In this document: positions 23,566 to 35,239 of the stretch, in pieces | Layout: every line of letters begins with the position of its first letter | Numbering within the stretch: the first letter of the stretch is position 1 | Origin: Nageia nagi | Taxonomy: Eukaryota > Pinophyta | Length of the DNA stretch: 64,000 bases | Assembly: GCA_050084985.1 (NCBI GenBank) | Contig: JBITNC010000001.1 | Location: 202,678,001-202,742,000 of the forward strand | Direction: 5' to 3' | The notes under the pieces: generated by a model | What the model was told of the DNA's origin: nothing | Databases searched by the model: none | Seen by the model: the letters and a program-made list of their open reading frames with translations, nothing else | Made by a program: the position numbers and the translations under genes

Positions 23566-24373
23566 TGAAAGATGTATTGCTTGTAGTGTACTAATCTTCA
23601 TTTGGCCAATGCTCTAAGGATTAAGTTGTTGCTCTACTTTGATGGCTTCTCCATAAGCCATTGGTAGTGTAGTAACTAAAATGTCTCTCCTAACAAAAGC
23701 TAAGGTTTATGGATCCAATGCTTTGAAATACATCGTAAGAGTAAAGTCTTTTGCCACATTGTAGGGATCCACCAGCTTGTTGTACTCCTTTGAAAAATTT
23801 GTCATTGAAATTTCTCAAGCGTTCATGTTGTCCCCTTGAGATAGTGGTGAAATTATGGTACAAAATAGTATGATCTATGGGCACCCTTAACTGATTGATA
23901 AATGCTTGTTCAAATTGGTCCCATGAGGTAATTGATCCTTCACTTAGATTATCATACCATAAGCTAGCATGTTCGTCAAATGTGGTAGGGAACATGTTAC
24001 ATGCTACATCTTCATGTTGAACTCTTAATCCAGCTAGTCCGTTCTTGTACCTTTGAACATATTCTTCAGTTGCTACTGAGCCATTGTGCTTATACCTTGG
24101 GATGTATTTATCTGGGTTCTTTGGAGGATCATTAGCTTGAGCTTTGAAATTGATAGGACTTCCTTTCAACCAATTTGGTACTTGTGCTACCATTGTATTG
24201 CTCTGATGCTGAGATACTTGAACACTATGTGGCAATGGGTTACTTGGATTTAGAGATACTTGAGTACTTGGTATGTTACTACTCGGATTCCAAGATACTT
24301 GAGTACTTGATAACGCCAATGGCTGAGGGATGAATTGTATGATCGGTTGCATGATATTAAGGTCAATAACCGA
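23566..24373 (-). pseudogene. Gypsy gag, capsid part
   Basis: The 23690-24394 frame contains the plant gag (retrotrans_gag) pattern. YIPRYKHNGSVATEEYVQRY, ACNMFPTTFDEHASLWYDNL, SITSWDQFEQAFINQL and FTTISRGQHERLRNF match the 'L.G.A..W...L...SI.SW..F...F...F' layout. The frame continues past 23690 with MAYGEAIKVEQQLNP. Its N-terminus is cut at about 24374, where LTR sequence begins directly. Capsid assembles the virus-like particle in active elements. Confidence 0.85.
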
Positions 24374-24707
24374 TGTTTTAGAAGATTTGAACAACTATTT
24401 TTTCATAAAACTCGAAAGTATTCAAGGAAAGAAACGAAAACATTCAAACTATGAAAGAGAACCACAAAAGAAATTCCATTCACCACTCCACCAATGACAA
24501 ATCGCTTGAGAAAATAAGTCACCACTTTGTATTAGCATGCAAAAGAGTTACAGAAAATTTTCCAAAATTTTCTTCTTTTACAAAAAATTTCAACTTTTCT
24601 CCAAATTTTCATTCTACATAAAAGTGACCCCATAGGGTCTATTTACAAAATTTCTTGGGTTCCCAAGTGTTGTCCTAATTCTATAAAAAAAATATTAAAA
24701 TACTACA
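24374..24707 (-). mobile_element. Truncated LTR of a second Tat/ORF X element
   Basis: The sequence matches the LTR at 7260-8224 from about its position 7893 onward (TTTGAACAACTA, ACTCGAAAG, CATAGGGTCTATTTA) and ends AATACTACA at the same terminus. The other end of the LTR and the gag leader are missing, so LTR meets gag directly. Its TATA box is mutated (TATTTACA on the plus strand). Confidence 0.75.
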
Positions 24708-24883
24708 TATTTACCTCCTACGACTAAGTCAGTTGACTTTTGGTGCTCTACTTGCCAAGCTGACTGATCATGAGAGCATGGTTAGTTGAGTTTTGGTGCT
24801 CAACCTTCTTGGCTGACTGATTTACAAAATTTTCAAAAATGAATAGAAACATGATGGCTGATTTGCAGATTGTACATGTGATG

Positions 24884-26157
24884 CTAGGATTGCCTCAAAG
24901 TTGGCACCCATGAAGGTTTCTCTGTTTTTGATTCATATGTTGAGAACTTCCATTCATTCACCAACAGGTACATAGTGATGGTCTTTGAAGTCTTCTTCAT
25001 CTCGTTGCACCATACCACCATTTTGTTGCCGTACTTGATCTGTTTTCCAGATTTGAGGACATTGATGTCCTCAATCTCGAGGTAGTTCGTGATCATTAGT
25101 TGGACTCTATTCATCACTGTATCGTAGTACCTGTTGCGCCCATCTTCCTCGATCAATTTTAGATCAAATTGGTACTTTGGTAGCTGTCTTTTCAAGTCTT
25201 CTTTGAAATTTGCCTAAACTTGAATGAAATCCTGACATTTTGTTATAATATAGAATAGCCAATCGTATTGGTAAAATAATTGATGACCATATTCTAGTAG
25301 TATTGGCCTACTAGCATTCTTCCTTCTTAAGTCATGCATCACTAGATAACTATTGCTCCACCTAGTGATCAGTTCATGGATCTTGCCTTTGATAGCGAAC
25401 AATCTGGTCTCTTCAATAAAAAAATTAGTTATTCCTAGTAATAACTCTTGGATGGCTTTTTTGGTTTCCTTTATCCACTCTTCTTTGACCACTTGAATCC
25501 TAGTATTCAAGGAAATTTGTTTTTTGATGTCTTCAATTGTCAGGTTAGCAGCTTGGATATCCACGATCAACTTTTTTTGTCCGGCCAATTCCCTCTTAAG
25601 CTTCTTGAGCTTTACCTTTTGTGTAGTGATCTCCTCCATTAGTGCCACAGCATTTGTGACTATTGCTTGTTTTTTGCCCATAGACCCAATCTTCTTACAT
25701 GGCTCTTCTCTTATGTCCACCACTAAACCAAAGTCGTTCTCTTGTCCTGTTATCTAGCATAGCATGTTGATGATGGTAAAGAATGTTGGATAAAAGTTTG
25801 TCCTCTTTGGTTGGCTTAAGGCCTTCGCCTTAAAGTCTTTGCATTCATCGACCAACCAGTCTCTAATCAAATTCCCCAACTTTGTCATGTAATTGAAGAA
25901 TTTGATGGAGTCTATCATGGTAAATATGATGCCCTCGTTGCTCCATCCAAATATGCTCTCTATTCCCTCCATCGTGAAGTCTAGTATCTTAGTGCCTTCA
26001 GTATCAAGGAGGGACCCTCCTTTCCTTTGTATCGCAGTATCTGGTTACCTCAAGGTACAATTCTGGGAATAGAGCAGTAAATGGGATCATGGAGGCCTCA
26101 ACAATCCTGAACTGAGTGAGAGTATCATTGAGCAATTGTTCCAGTGGGATTTTGGCG
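24884..26157 (-). pseudogene. ORF X (copy 2)
   Basis: The minus-strand pieces 25754-25972, 25214-25723 and 24884-25195 are all in the same frame, separated only by single stop codons near 25751 and 25211. They hold IRDWLVDECKDFKAKALSQ, a coiled-coil-like stretch (EITTQKVKLKKLKREL, QKKLIVDIQAANLTIEDIKK), ITNFFIEETRLFAIKGKIHEL and FYQYDWLFYIITKCQDF. The piece has lost the central segment kept in copy 1. It is cut at 26157. No known domain is visible, and two diverged copies keeping the same blocks show the protein was once under selection. Confidence 0.65.
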
Positions 26158-26720
26158 TATAGCTTATCTCTATGTCATTCAGTTAGATTTATGTATTCAC
26201 ATGTTGGTCATTTCCCTTCACCCCATTCCATTGACTCTTCCATCAAGACCCTATAGCTTCCTGCTCTCGTCTGGTAGTAACTTGAGCCTTTTGCTATTTC
26301 CTACCCGGCTTGATAAGTGAATACATTTTCTTAAAGAATCTGGAGCTGATATGCCAAGACATTGCATCACTGGTGATACCTTCATAAGTTCATTATTCAT
26401 ATTCCTATGCATTTATCCCTGCATTTGTGATCTTTCTTCTTTTTCGTTCACATTTGCAGTCTTTCCTCTTTGTGGAAGCGAATCTCGATAGTGTATTTCC
26501 CTTGTATATGGTTAACAACATGCATCTCTATCCACTATGTCCTAGTCCATGTTCCACGTGAGCGCTTGGGGTAACCAATCCTTTCAAGCGGAAACAAGTA
26601 ACGTTGTTTCCTCCAAGTCTTGTGCATGTTTTGTGTGAGGAAAGAAAAACATACCAACGTTAAGAATATAGGTGGTTGTAGCAACTACATCAATCTATTA
26701 GGAATTGTTTAGCTACTTAG
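26158..26720. other. Unassigned sequence between ORF X and copia remnant
   Basis: No open frame or repeat with clear ends was recognised. ORF X homology ends at 26157 and copia integrase begins near 26730. Confidence 0.35.
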
Positions 26721-26729
26721 TTTGAAGCA

Positions 26730-27420
26730 TGTTCATTGCCATTTCAACAACATCCTAATTCTTCCTTTGACCACCCCATTTTGTTTAAGTGTAGGAAGTT
26801 GTGAGGTGCCTCTTCATGCCATTTTCATTACAAAACTATTTGAACTTCTTAGAACAATATTCTCAACCTCGGTCATTTCTCAAAGACTTGATCTTACATC
26901 CACTTTCATTCTCCACATGAGCTTTAAAAGTCTTGAGAATACTCAAAACGTCATTCTTATACTTAAAAACTAAACCCAATAGTTTTTGGAGAAATTATCA
27001 ATTAAAGTTATGAAATAAAAAGATTTACCCAATTAACAAGCATAAAGCAAAGGTGGGGTCTTGTATGGAGCGTGAGCGACCCCTGCAAACCCTAACTATG
27101 GCAACAACATTTTTGAATGCTCAACAAGAAGCGATTGTTGAGGGATGGAAAGATACTTAATGTGAATGGTGACGATCGGCCTACCACTAGTTTAACATGT
27201 CTGTAGCAAGTCGTAATGAAAATCGAAGCAAAAAGTTGTCCTTGGGACCTCGCCCTTATGTTTCCTTAAGTTTTTCTTCCGCTTCCCTCTTTATCAAGCC
27301 ATACAAACTTACTCTCTGATTCAATCATTTTCAAGAGATATCTATGCACTACATGGCCACTATGACCATGTCTAAACACCATAGCCAAATTGTTATTTAG
27401 CTCATTGCAAGATTTTATCC
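26730..27420 (-). pseudogene. Ty1/copia integrase remnant
   Basis: The minus strand reads ITLIDNFSKNYWV (copia FIDDFSR-WVY box), then KVDVRSRL, EMTEVENIVLRSSNSFVMK (LRSDRGGEY box, decayed) and LPTLKQNGVVKGRIRML (TPQQNGVAERKNRT box), broken by stops and frameshifts. This order identifies a copia-type integrase core. The plus-strand frame at 26722-26973 is its complement. Confidence 0.65.
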
Positions 27421-28820
27421 ACAGAGTTATTATTAGTTTAGCTAGGGATTTTGTTATTTAGGTTCTATTACATTATTTGAACAAAAACATGTCCTAATTT
27501 TGATATATGTTTTGTGACAATGAGTCAAACTCATTGAACATGAAATTACAATACAATGGAATCTCCTTTGATTGCATATATGTTGTTCTTGAATGAATGT
27601 CATTACCTGTTATAGCCTTACATTATTTGAATGTTGCAGTAGCGTATTCCTCTTGAATATTTAGCATCTATTATTACACTATTTGAATGAGAGATGTTGA
27701 ATGTTTATTCAGTGTTATTCTTTCATCTATATGACTTTGTTACGCAATGGAACTAGCCACCGATCTTTGTGTGATTGAATACATGAGCCCATGGTGGTTG
27801 GTCAATCTTTTAATACTACAAATTGTTACTGTATCATTTATTGGTTGGTCTTTAAAGTATAGATCTCAAGAAAAACATATTAGGGTTACATTCCTAGGCC
27901 ATTATTATTGTACTACCTTAGGTCCAAAACATGAGAACTACCTAAACAAGAGGTCATTACCGGGTGATCTCATACATATGTTGACACTAGGGAGGATTAA
28001 CAATCGTGACACTAGTTTCCCATTAGTGATCATTTCTTGAAAATTGTCATAATTATGAATAAAGTAATCGACCTACTTAGCCATTCTAACATTAGTAATT
28101 TCATACGACGACTATGGAGCAACCACATAGAGATTGCAGAGAGACTGTGTATAGATTGACAGAGCAATTGCATTGTTTTTGTTGTTTCTAAAAATTGACG
28201 AAGTGACTACGTAGAGATTGATGGAGCAACTACATAGAGATTGGCGGAGCGATTGTGATTGTAGAGCAATGCTAGACTTGTAACACTCCCATTCTTTCCC
28301 TAACAATCCCAAAGTCTCAAGCAATGACGACTTCAAGTTCTCAATAAGGGACCTAGGGTCCCAAGATACAATGAGCTCTATATTGGATTAAAAGAAGAAT
28401 TCAAAAGGAGATCGTGATTTAATTTTTAAAAAATAATAACAAAATATGAAGGCCATGATTTCATGGAAATAAGGAAGAGGGTTTTTTTTAAATTTACCTC
28501 ACCTAGTGCTACTTGCCTTTTCTTATCCATTTGCTTGTTGAGTTGGAGTGTGACTACAGAGCATGCTTGATTGGCTTGTATTGTCAACCTGGAGGAGGAG
28601 AAGGTTATCATGTGCTCATTTTGGATTGTTATTGACTTTGAAGACTCATGCTAACACTTTAACCTCCACCTTGTCTAATCATAAAGTGGTTTATATGAAA
28701 ATGGAGATTGGAATTATTTTTTTCTTGACTACATCAAATGACACGTATGACATTGTCTTGGATTCCCTCTTGGTCATATAAGGTTTGTTCACACTAACTT
28801 TGTATCGAGACAAACCATCA
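27421..28820. other. Intron stretch with minor repeats
   Basis: No gene recognised. Around 28110-28260 a short repeat of GAGATTG(A/G)(C/T)GGAGC(A/G)A is visible. The plus-strand frame 27747-28040 has no family match. Confidence 0.3.
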
Positions 28821-28835
28821 TATCCTTAAGACTAG

Positions 28836-29000
28836 TGTATATGTAGGCTATGCAACATGGAACCAGAGATTTAAGAGCATTTTATATGAAATTCATGGTC
28901 AATATCATTGCTTATGTAAAGGTCCCTGCTCTTTGAAGTCATGGATGAATTATAAAGATTATGATTGTCAAGTATTTATTGATATAATTCGAATTGATCG
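28836..29000 (+). pseudogene. LINE C-terminal zinc-knuckle remnant
   Basis: The plus strand reads CICRLCNMEPEI, stop, EHFI and, after a frameshift, YEIHGQYHCLCKGPC. The same pattern (C-x-L-C ... DHF ... YYE(I/F)xGQYHxL) occurs at 33263-33544 and at 48.0-48.3 kb, where it follows the LINE reverse transcriptase. It is therefore a 3'-end LINE fragment. Confidence 0.45.
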
Positions 29001-29149
29001 AGTTGAAGGTTCTAGAACTAAGGTTACATGCAAGAGCCGAACTAAGCATTTTCCTGTCTTGTTTCCACCATTGCTTTGTCCTTTGATGTCAATCTACACC
29101 TATAAAAGGAATTATTTTTTTGATGTAAAAATAGTTGTGTTTTAAAAAG

Positions 29150-29345
29150 CACAAATAATCGCGACTAATCGCTGAATAATCATCGGATGAGGACCAGCCG
29201 CATAATCGCCGAAAAAATCGCATATTCGAATCAAATGCGAATTTTCCAAAAAAATCGCAACTAATTGCGGGTGACGATTAATCGCCAAAAGTCACGGATC
29301 TCGACAAAAAAATCGGCGAGAAGCGGGAAAAAATGCGATGGACTC
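29150..29345 (+). repeat. AATCGC-rich subterminal repeats near hAT 5' end
   Basis: AATCGC or its reverse recurs many times (AATCGCGACTAATCGC, AATCGCCG, AAATCGCAT, AAATCGCAACT, TTAATCGCC) in about 200 bp. hAT elements are known to carry such short subterminal motifs as transposase-binding sites near their ends. It lies 0.7 kb upstream of the hAT coding remnant. No matching 3' end was found. Confidence 0.5.
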
Positions 29346-29721
29346 CAAAGAAAAATAAATTCGCCAAAACCCGTTGACTTGTTATAAAAAGAAGAATGGG
29401 GTCCCCACTTTCATCATTCCAAACTTTGAAGAGAGCTTAGATTCTTCATTCCAAGTGAGTATGACTGATTTTTTTAAGTGTTCTTGGTCAAATTGGTGGA
29501 AGCTTGGAGGTGGTGTTGAAAGTACAACTCACTGAAAAGAGAGTGAGACTTCCATAGCCTACTTCTATCAGCTTAAGGTTCAAACTTCTACCAACTGAAG
29601 GTTTAATTTCCAATCTCAACCCATTTGTTTTTATGTATTAGCTATTTTACTCTTTTAACTTTCAACTTGATAGTATAATTATACTTTGTTTTTTTTTATG
29701 AAATCATTTAGTCCAATGAAG

Positions 29722-29990
29722 AGATTATGCTCTACACTTGCAACAAAAGTTGACCTGGTGTATCAGAAATCTGAAGCTGCCTAATTATTTTAAATTTAAA
29801 TGCTAGAGAGAGTATGCTCTACACTTGCAACAATAGTTGATCTAGTGTATCAGAAATCTTGAGCATTTAAATTTTAAACCCTTTTAAAAAATTTAAGTTT
29901 CTTGAAGGCTACAAAGAGTATGCTCTACACTTGCGACAAATGTTGATATGGTGTATTTGAATTCCAAAGCCTTAAAGAAACTTAAAATTT
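29722..29990. repeat. Three-unit tandem repeat upstream of hAT
   Basis: ATGCTCTACACTTGC(A/G)ACAA, then GTTGA and a GTGTAT block, recurs at 29727, 29814 and 29920 (spacings 87 and 106 bp). It lies between the subterminal motifs and the first hAT coding block, probably in the element's 5' leader or intron. Confidence 0.7.
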
Positions 29991-30054
29991 ATATTTCAAA
30001 TTAAAAGCTAAGATTCTAATTTTTTTTCATTATGATAGGTACAAACTCAAAAAA

Positions 30055-32358
30055 ATGTCTGGAAAGAGAAACATTGCCTAGAAGCATGTAACACAAGAAA
30101 GGGGAGCTTTGATATGCAATTTTTGTGGCAAAGTTATGAAAACTAGAATTAATTGTGTCAAATATCATTTGCCATGCATTCCCGCCAGAGATATTGAAAT
30201 TTGCCCCAAAGTGCCGAAGTTAAGCAACAAATGAATACTACCTAGAGAAATTTTTTGAGAAGAAAGAAGAAAGGATCGCCATTAAACAGGCTAAGGCTCA
30301 AGGATTCTCCAGCCAACCTCCTACTCTTGGTGGACCAACCACAGGCATCATTCTTTGTTCCTCAGCAATGTTCCTATTAGCTAGCCAACACTACATGCCA
30401 CAAGATGGAACAAGGAGATGCATGTAGAAGTGACTAAAGTTGTTGCAAATTTCTTCTATTATTGCAACATACCTTTCAATGTTGTTGATTCACCATTTTT
30501 TGCTACCATGGTGAATGCATTGATGGCTATTGGCACGGGGTATAAACCCCCCACTGCATACGATTTGAGGGAGTCACTTCTGGACAATGTAGTTAAGGAT
30601 GTGGAGATCATAATGGATGATCAAAAGACGTTATGGGAGAAGAAGGGCTGCACAATTTTGTCTGACAGTTGAGAGGATCAAAGGGGGAGAACATTGATAA
30701 ATTCTCTTGCCCAATCAGCAAGAGGCACAATTTTTTTGAGATCTATGGACGCTTGTAACAAAGTAAAAAATAGACGAACAATCGATGGTCTTGGAGGTTG
30801 GGCCAAAAAATGTGGTCCAAATGATCACAGATAATGTAGTAGCATATGTTGTAGCAGGGAGAGATTTCCTACATTATTTTGGACACCTTGTGCGTCCCAT
30901 TGTATTGACCTGATTGTGGAGGATATTGGAAAAATATCCTAGGTGACTGAACGTGTTGCTAATGCTAAGAAGCTCACCAAATTCATTTACAACCATAGTT
31001 TGGTGCTAGCTTTGCTGAGGGAACACACCAACGGAAGGGATATCGTGAGACTAGGAATCACACAATTTGCAACAAATTACCTCAACCTTCAGAGCCTTTA
31101 TTCCAGAAAGGCGGGTGTAAAGAGGATGTTCATTTCAGATGAATTGAACCAATTTTAGTGGAGCACACGTGTGGAAGGACATGTGTGTGCAAGCATTGTG
31201 TTTGATGATGGTTTTTGGAAAACCGCATCTAAGACCATTCAAGTTAGCATTCAACTCCAATAACAAAAAAAAAAAAAAATCTAATTTGAAATTGTACATT
31301 CTTTTATTTTATTTTTATATTTTCCCAAACTCATGTTTTTCTTCAATGTTGTTTTGTAGATATCCGAGCCCTTGGTGAGAGTTTTGAAAATTGTTGAGGG
31401 TGAGGAAAAATCACCAATGGACTACTTATATGAGGCCATGAAGAAGGCCAAAGAAAGCATCAAGTGGTACTACAAAAATGTTTCAGCCAGATATTAGCCT
31501 ATTTTAGATTTGATTGATCAACGGTGGGGTGATCAACTCCACAAACCAATACATGCTGCTACACACTATCTAAATCCAAAATTTTATTTTGATGAAAAAT
31601 CAAACTTCAAGGCCAATGATGAAATTATGAGTGGACTCTACATGTGCCTTGAGAGGATGGTAGCACATGATGAGGATAAAGTTATGCAAATACAGAGAGA
31701 GTTGACCATATATAAAAATGCATATGGCTACCTCTTCTCCAGTATTGCATGCATTGGATCAAGGAAAACAGAAATTCCAAGTTCAATTATTTATGTTTGT
31801 AAAAATTAATTTTTTTTAGAATTTAAATAATTAAAATTAAATAGAATGTAATCTGATTTTTTTTTAATTGTTGAATTTGCAGCTGTGTGGTGGGAGTCAT
31901 TTGGTGCAAAATGCCCTCTTCTACAACAATTGGCCATACGCATCTTAAACCAACCTTGCAGTGCTAGTGGATGTAAGCAAACCTAAAGTTTATTTCAGCG
32001 AATTCATTCAAGAAAGCGTAATAGATTGATGAAACAAAGGTTGGACAAATTGGTTTTTGTGAACTACAACTTAAGGTTGTGTAATAAAAGGATTGAGGGG
32101 AGTGATGGAGATCCTATAGATTTGGATAACATTGATCAAACAAATGAATGGATCAATACTATGGGTGATTCGCAAAATGATATCCTTGAAGAGGATGGTC
32201 TAGAACGACTAGGAGAGAGGTGGAAAAACATAGTGCATTTGAAACTGAAAGTCAAGACAAGCCCAAACTCACAAAGTGCACCTACAACATCGAGGGCATA
32301 TGGAACAAGGGCAGCAACTAAGGACAAAGGGAGGGGTAAGAAAAGAGCACATCCTTGA
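30055..32358 (+). pseudogene. hAT-family transposase pseudogene
   Basis: In order: a BED-type zinc finger at 30.1-30.2 kb (CNFCGKVMKTRINCVKYHL), the DUF659-type block (AIGTGYKPPTAYDLRES, KGCTILSDS, RGRTLINSLAQSARGT), mid-domain blocks at 30943-31158 and 31510-31740 (NPKFYFDEK), and the hAT dimerisation domain at 31885-32085 (WWESFGAKCPLLQQLAIRIL, NRLMKQRLDKLVFVNYNLRL). At least two introns (near 31260-31360 and 31800-31880) and several stops break it. The C-terminal 110 aa (32026-32358) is still open and ends in a Lys/Arg tail. Active relatives cut and paste DNA; this copy is dead. Confidence 0.85.
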
Positions 32359-32616
32359 TGTGTTTGCAATTTCAATATGAATTTTTGTTTTTTGAAAACC
32401 AAAAAGCACATGCCATATATATGTAAAATTTCTGATTTTTTGACATTATGTACTCACTAAACAGTATGAAATTATGAACTATAGAGTTGATAGTTTATCA
32501 CTTAATACTGCATAGTGATTACATAATGTAACTTATGAAGGTTGCGCCATTATGTAATTGTTTTAATATGATCTATATCACAATAAAATGAAAAAAAAAA
32601 CACTACATTCTGATTT

Positions 32617-32960
32617 CTAATGCAATATGTTGTTTTTTGGATGTTTTGGTAATGCAAACTTTGAAAAATAGGATATATCAATAAGGCCTTTGTCTAAGAT
32701 GACTATATCATCCTCCAACATCGATTCATATGACAAAAGAGCTCGTTGAAGTTCATCAAACTTCAATTTGATGAATTTGTTGGTGCTTTCAAACACCATT
32801 ACTTATTGGCGAAACTTAGGAAAAATCTTGTTAATAGCATCCTCATTAAGGCCCCTTGCTTCCATAGTCCTCTTTCAGCATCACATGCATCGCCTTTTTG
32901 GTCTTCGAGGTGACACAAAGAGAATCCCTTCGAGGGCATTGTCTTCATCTATGGATCTAG
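32617..32960 (-). pseudogene. Possible copia gag remnant
   Basis: A 60-aa minus-strand frame (32617-32799) reads IKLKFDELQRALLSYESMLEDD, which resembles the LTLDEL-x-G-x-L-x-x-HE helix of copia gag. The stretch to 32960 adds PSKGFSLC-like text. The nearby clear gag start at 34196 supports this, but similarity is weak. Confidence 0.3.
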
Positions 32961-33262
32961 CCACATAGGGTTATCGTAGATGTTGGTTTACCAAGGTCAG
33001 TGAGATACTCTAGAGATTTGGTTTCTCTCCAGATGTCCTCGCACCACACGAGAGTTCGATCAGTTCTCCAGCAGACTCTTTATCAAAGGCCTGAGATACC
33101 ATCTACAAACCCTTTATTCAGATCACTTGCATCTTAGCCCCTCACCATTGTCACCAAAGTTGGTAGACTATGCACAGCAGTGCCTGCAAATCGACAATAG
33201 TTCAATCCTCCCACTAGGCTATTTTAGTTTACATCTTCCTCTTGGTTTGAGAACATTCTTAA

Positions 33263-33544
33263 GACAACTTCAGGTTTATTTCCCATCAACTAAGGATCAA
33301 GACGAACCACCATCTAGCTCGTGATCTACATATTTTTCATCTTTTCTCGCTTGAGACAAAGTATGAGGACCACTTCATTTTCCGATGCTCAGTCTACTAT
33401 GAGATTAGAGGCCAGTACCACTGCCTCTTTCGAGACTCCCACGGATCGTTGTCTACTTTTCTTCAGTATCCCGATCAGCGATGTTTATCTCTTTATCTTC
33501 ATAAGACCTTCCTTTTGCGGAAGCATCTTCCCTCTCGTGCTTAG
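33263..33544 (+). pseudogene. LINE 3' end (C-terminal domain)
   Basis: A 94-codon open stretch to a TAG at 33542: FISHQLRIKTNHHLARD, SLETKYEDHFIFRCSVYYEI, RGQYHCLFRDSHGSLSTF, YPDQRCLSLYL. It matches the end of the minus-strand LINE at 48.0-48.3 kb (SHQLRIGTDHHL, SLETKSKDHF). It is the domain with the CxxC...H...C zinc knuckle, two of whose Cys are Phe here. 5'-truncated LINE copies are usual because reverse transcription starts at the 3' end. Confidence 0.65.
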
Positions 33545-33939
33545 TAGTCGATAGGAGATCACCACATTACATCTTATTTTCGAGCTTCTACGGATGAGAC
33601 TCATAGAAAACCACGACACGAGCCCTCACTACCCACATGTTGCACCAGGAGATGCCTTCTTGACACTCAGGCTCCATTGTGGACACACTAGATCTCATCT
33701 TTCTTCCCTTACAGCGGCAAGGCTTTAGGCATGACCCCTACAAATGAGCGAGATCTCTCTCAATTGCAAAGAGCACCCATGGGCTCCTCCTCGAAGAGAC
33801 CCAAGATGGCCATTTCTTAACCATCCCTTTGTCTATCTCTCCTTTTTTAGGGTTTGATTCTTATTGTTCGAATTTATTTGTGCTTACGCTATTTTCTTTA
33901 TGCTTTCTTAGATTGAGCCCATTAGGAGTTACATTGGCT

Positions 33940-34196
33940 CCTAGCACATGATTGTACCCACTAGTCCCATTGACCGCTTTTGGTCATCTGTGGACATTAG
34001 TATACTTCCTTTCTTTGGCCTCCTCCTTTTCCTTGGACAAGAACTTCCAATCACTTCAAGGGGACTTAGAACTTTCCATACTTCTCCAAAATCCCTTGGA
34101 CCTCAAACGATTCTACATCTTGATGCTCCAATAGTCATAATCTTGATTATTGAACTCAGGAAGAGGAAGGCTAGACTTGCCTTTGTGGTCTACCAT
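33940..34196 (-). pseudogene. Ty1/copia gag N-terminus
   Basis: Starting at a Met at 34196, the minus strand reads MVDHKGKSSLPLPEFNNQDY followed by DYWSIKM, then a stop and NRLRSKGFW. This is the copia gag start (LPxFNGxNYxxWSIRM-xxxLRSxxLW). It lies 80 nt downstream of a primer-binding site, as in intact copia elements. Stops and frameshifts follow. Confidence 0.75.
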
Positions 34197-34275
34197 TATG
34201 CTGAACAAAGAGAAGGGAAAACTCCAAACTTGTCTCCGGTTAGAAAAACAAATTACTCAGACCTTACACTCAACT

Positions 34276-34289
34276 AGGCTTTGATACCA
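34276..34289 (-). promoter_or_regulatory. Copia primer-binding site (initiator Met tRNA type)
   Basis: The minus strand reads TGGTATCAAAGCCT, one change from the TGGTATCAGAGC sequence typical of plant copia elements, complementary to the 3' end of initiator methionine tRNA. It sits 2 nt from the LTR end at 34292 and upstream of the gag start. Confidence 0.85.
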
Positions 34290-34291
34290 GA

Positions 34292-35056
34292 TGTGAAATT
34301 TGGTTACCTCAAAGTGTTAAACTCTCTGAAGACATATCGCAGGCAGCCTAGATTCAGGTTTAGAAATCATTCAAATAGGCAAAAATGCTTCCAAGACAGG
34401 GAAACAAACTCATATGAACAAGTTCTGAATGTTTTGGGTAAACTTAACAAACTGCAGGCAGTCTAGGAGGAGTGATTGAGAATGCGGGTGGTATGGTTTT
34501 GAGCAAGAAACATGTTTACACCGGTTGGAAATGGAGCAAGACTTAAAGTTTTACCCAGATTCAATCATAAATGACAGAAAACTTGACACAGCAAGCTGCA
34601 AAACATGACTGTTCACACACAAAACAGAGATTAACACAACAGCAGAATTGGTGACAAGAATTGTTGAAGGTTGTTTCATGAAGATTAACACATAATGGAG
34701 TCTTTTAGTATTTTATTGATTTCATAATTTTCATTGTAGTATACAATCACGGCAGAGCTACATAAGAATGTCTCGAGACGTATTGTTGAAGGAGAAGCCT
34801 AATGTACAATATAATACATTCTACATGTCTCTTGGTATGCAGAAGATTAAGAGCCCCATGAAACTTCATGTGATTAACTCTTCACTAGATGCAAACTACT
34901 TGTATACCTTGAACTATATAAAGTTTGCATGCGGAGGTTACATACTTGACAACCAACAACTCCAAACGATTTAACCAACTTAACCACAAAACTAAACCAT
35001 AATGATTCAAGTGCATAACTACCCCAACCATATAATAATTGGGCTATTACGCAACA
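34292..35056 (-). mobile_element. Copia 5' LTR
   Basis: Read on the plus strand it starts TGTGAAATTTGG next to the PBS and the best other end is GCAACA at 35056, giving about 765 bp. The right part (34925-35050: GGAGGTTACA, CCAACAACT, AACCA, GGGCTATTAC) recurs at 42190-42310, another LTR fragment. The right boundary is inferred from TG...CA ends only. Confidence 0.6.
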
Positions 35057-35239
35057 AACAAATACTTCATATTATACAAAAGCATAAGCTAAAAAGTCAA
35101 TCACACACAAGTGAAAAACTTAAGGTTTCTACCCAGACCATGCCTCCTCAAATGTAAGCCCTTCCCAGCTTTGCAAGCACGTCTGTTTAACAAATATGTT
35201 GATACTTTTTTAGATCAATACTTATATGGGAAGCCTCTA

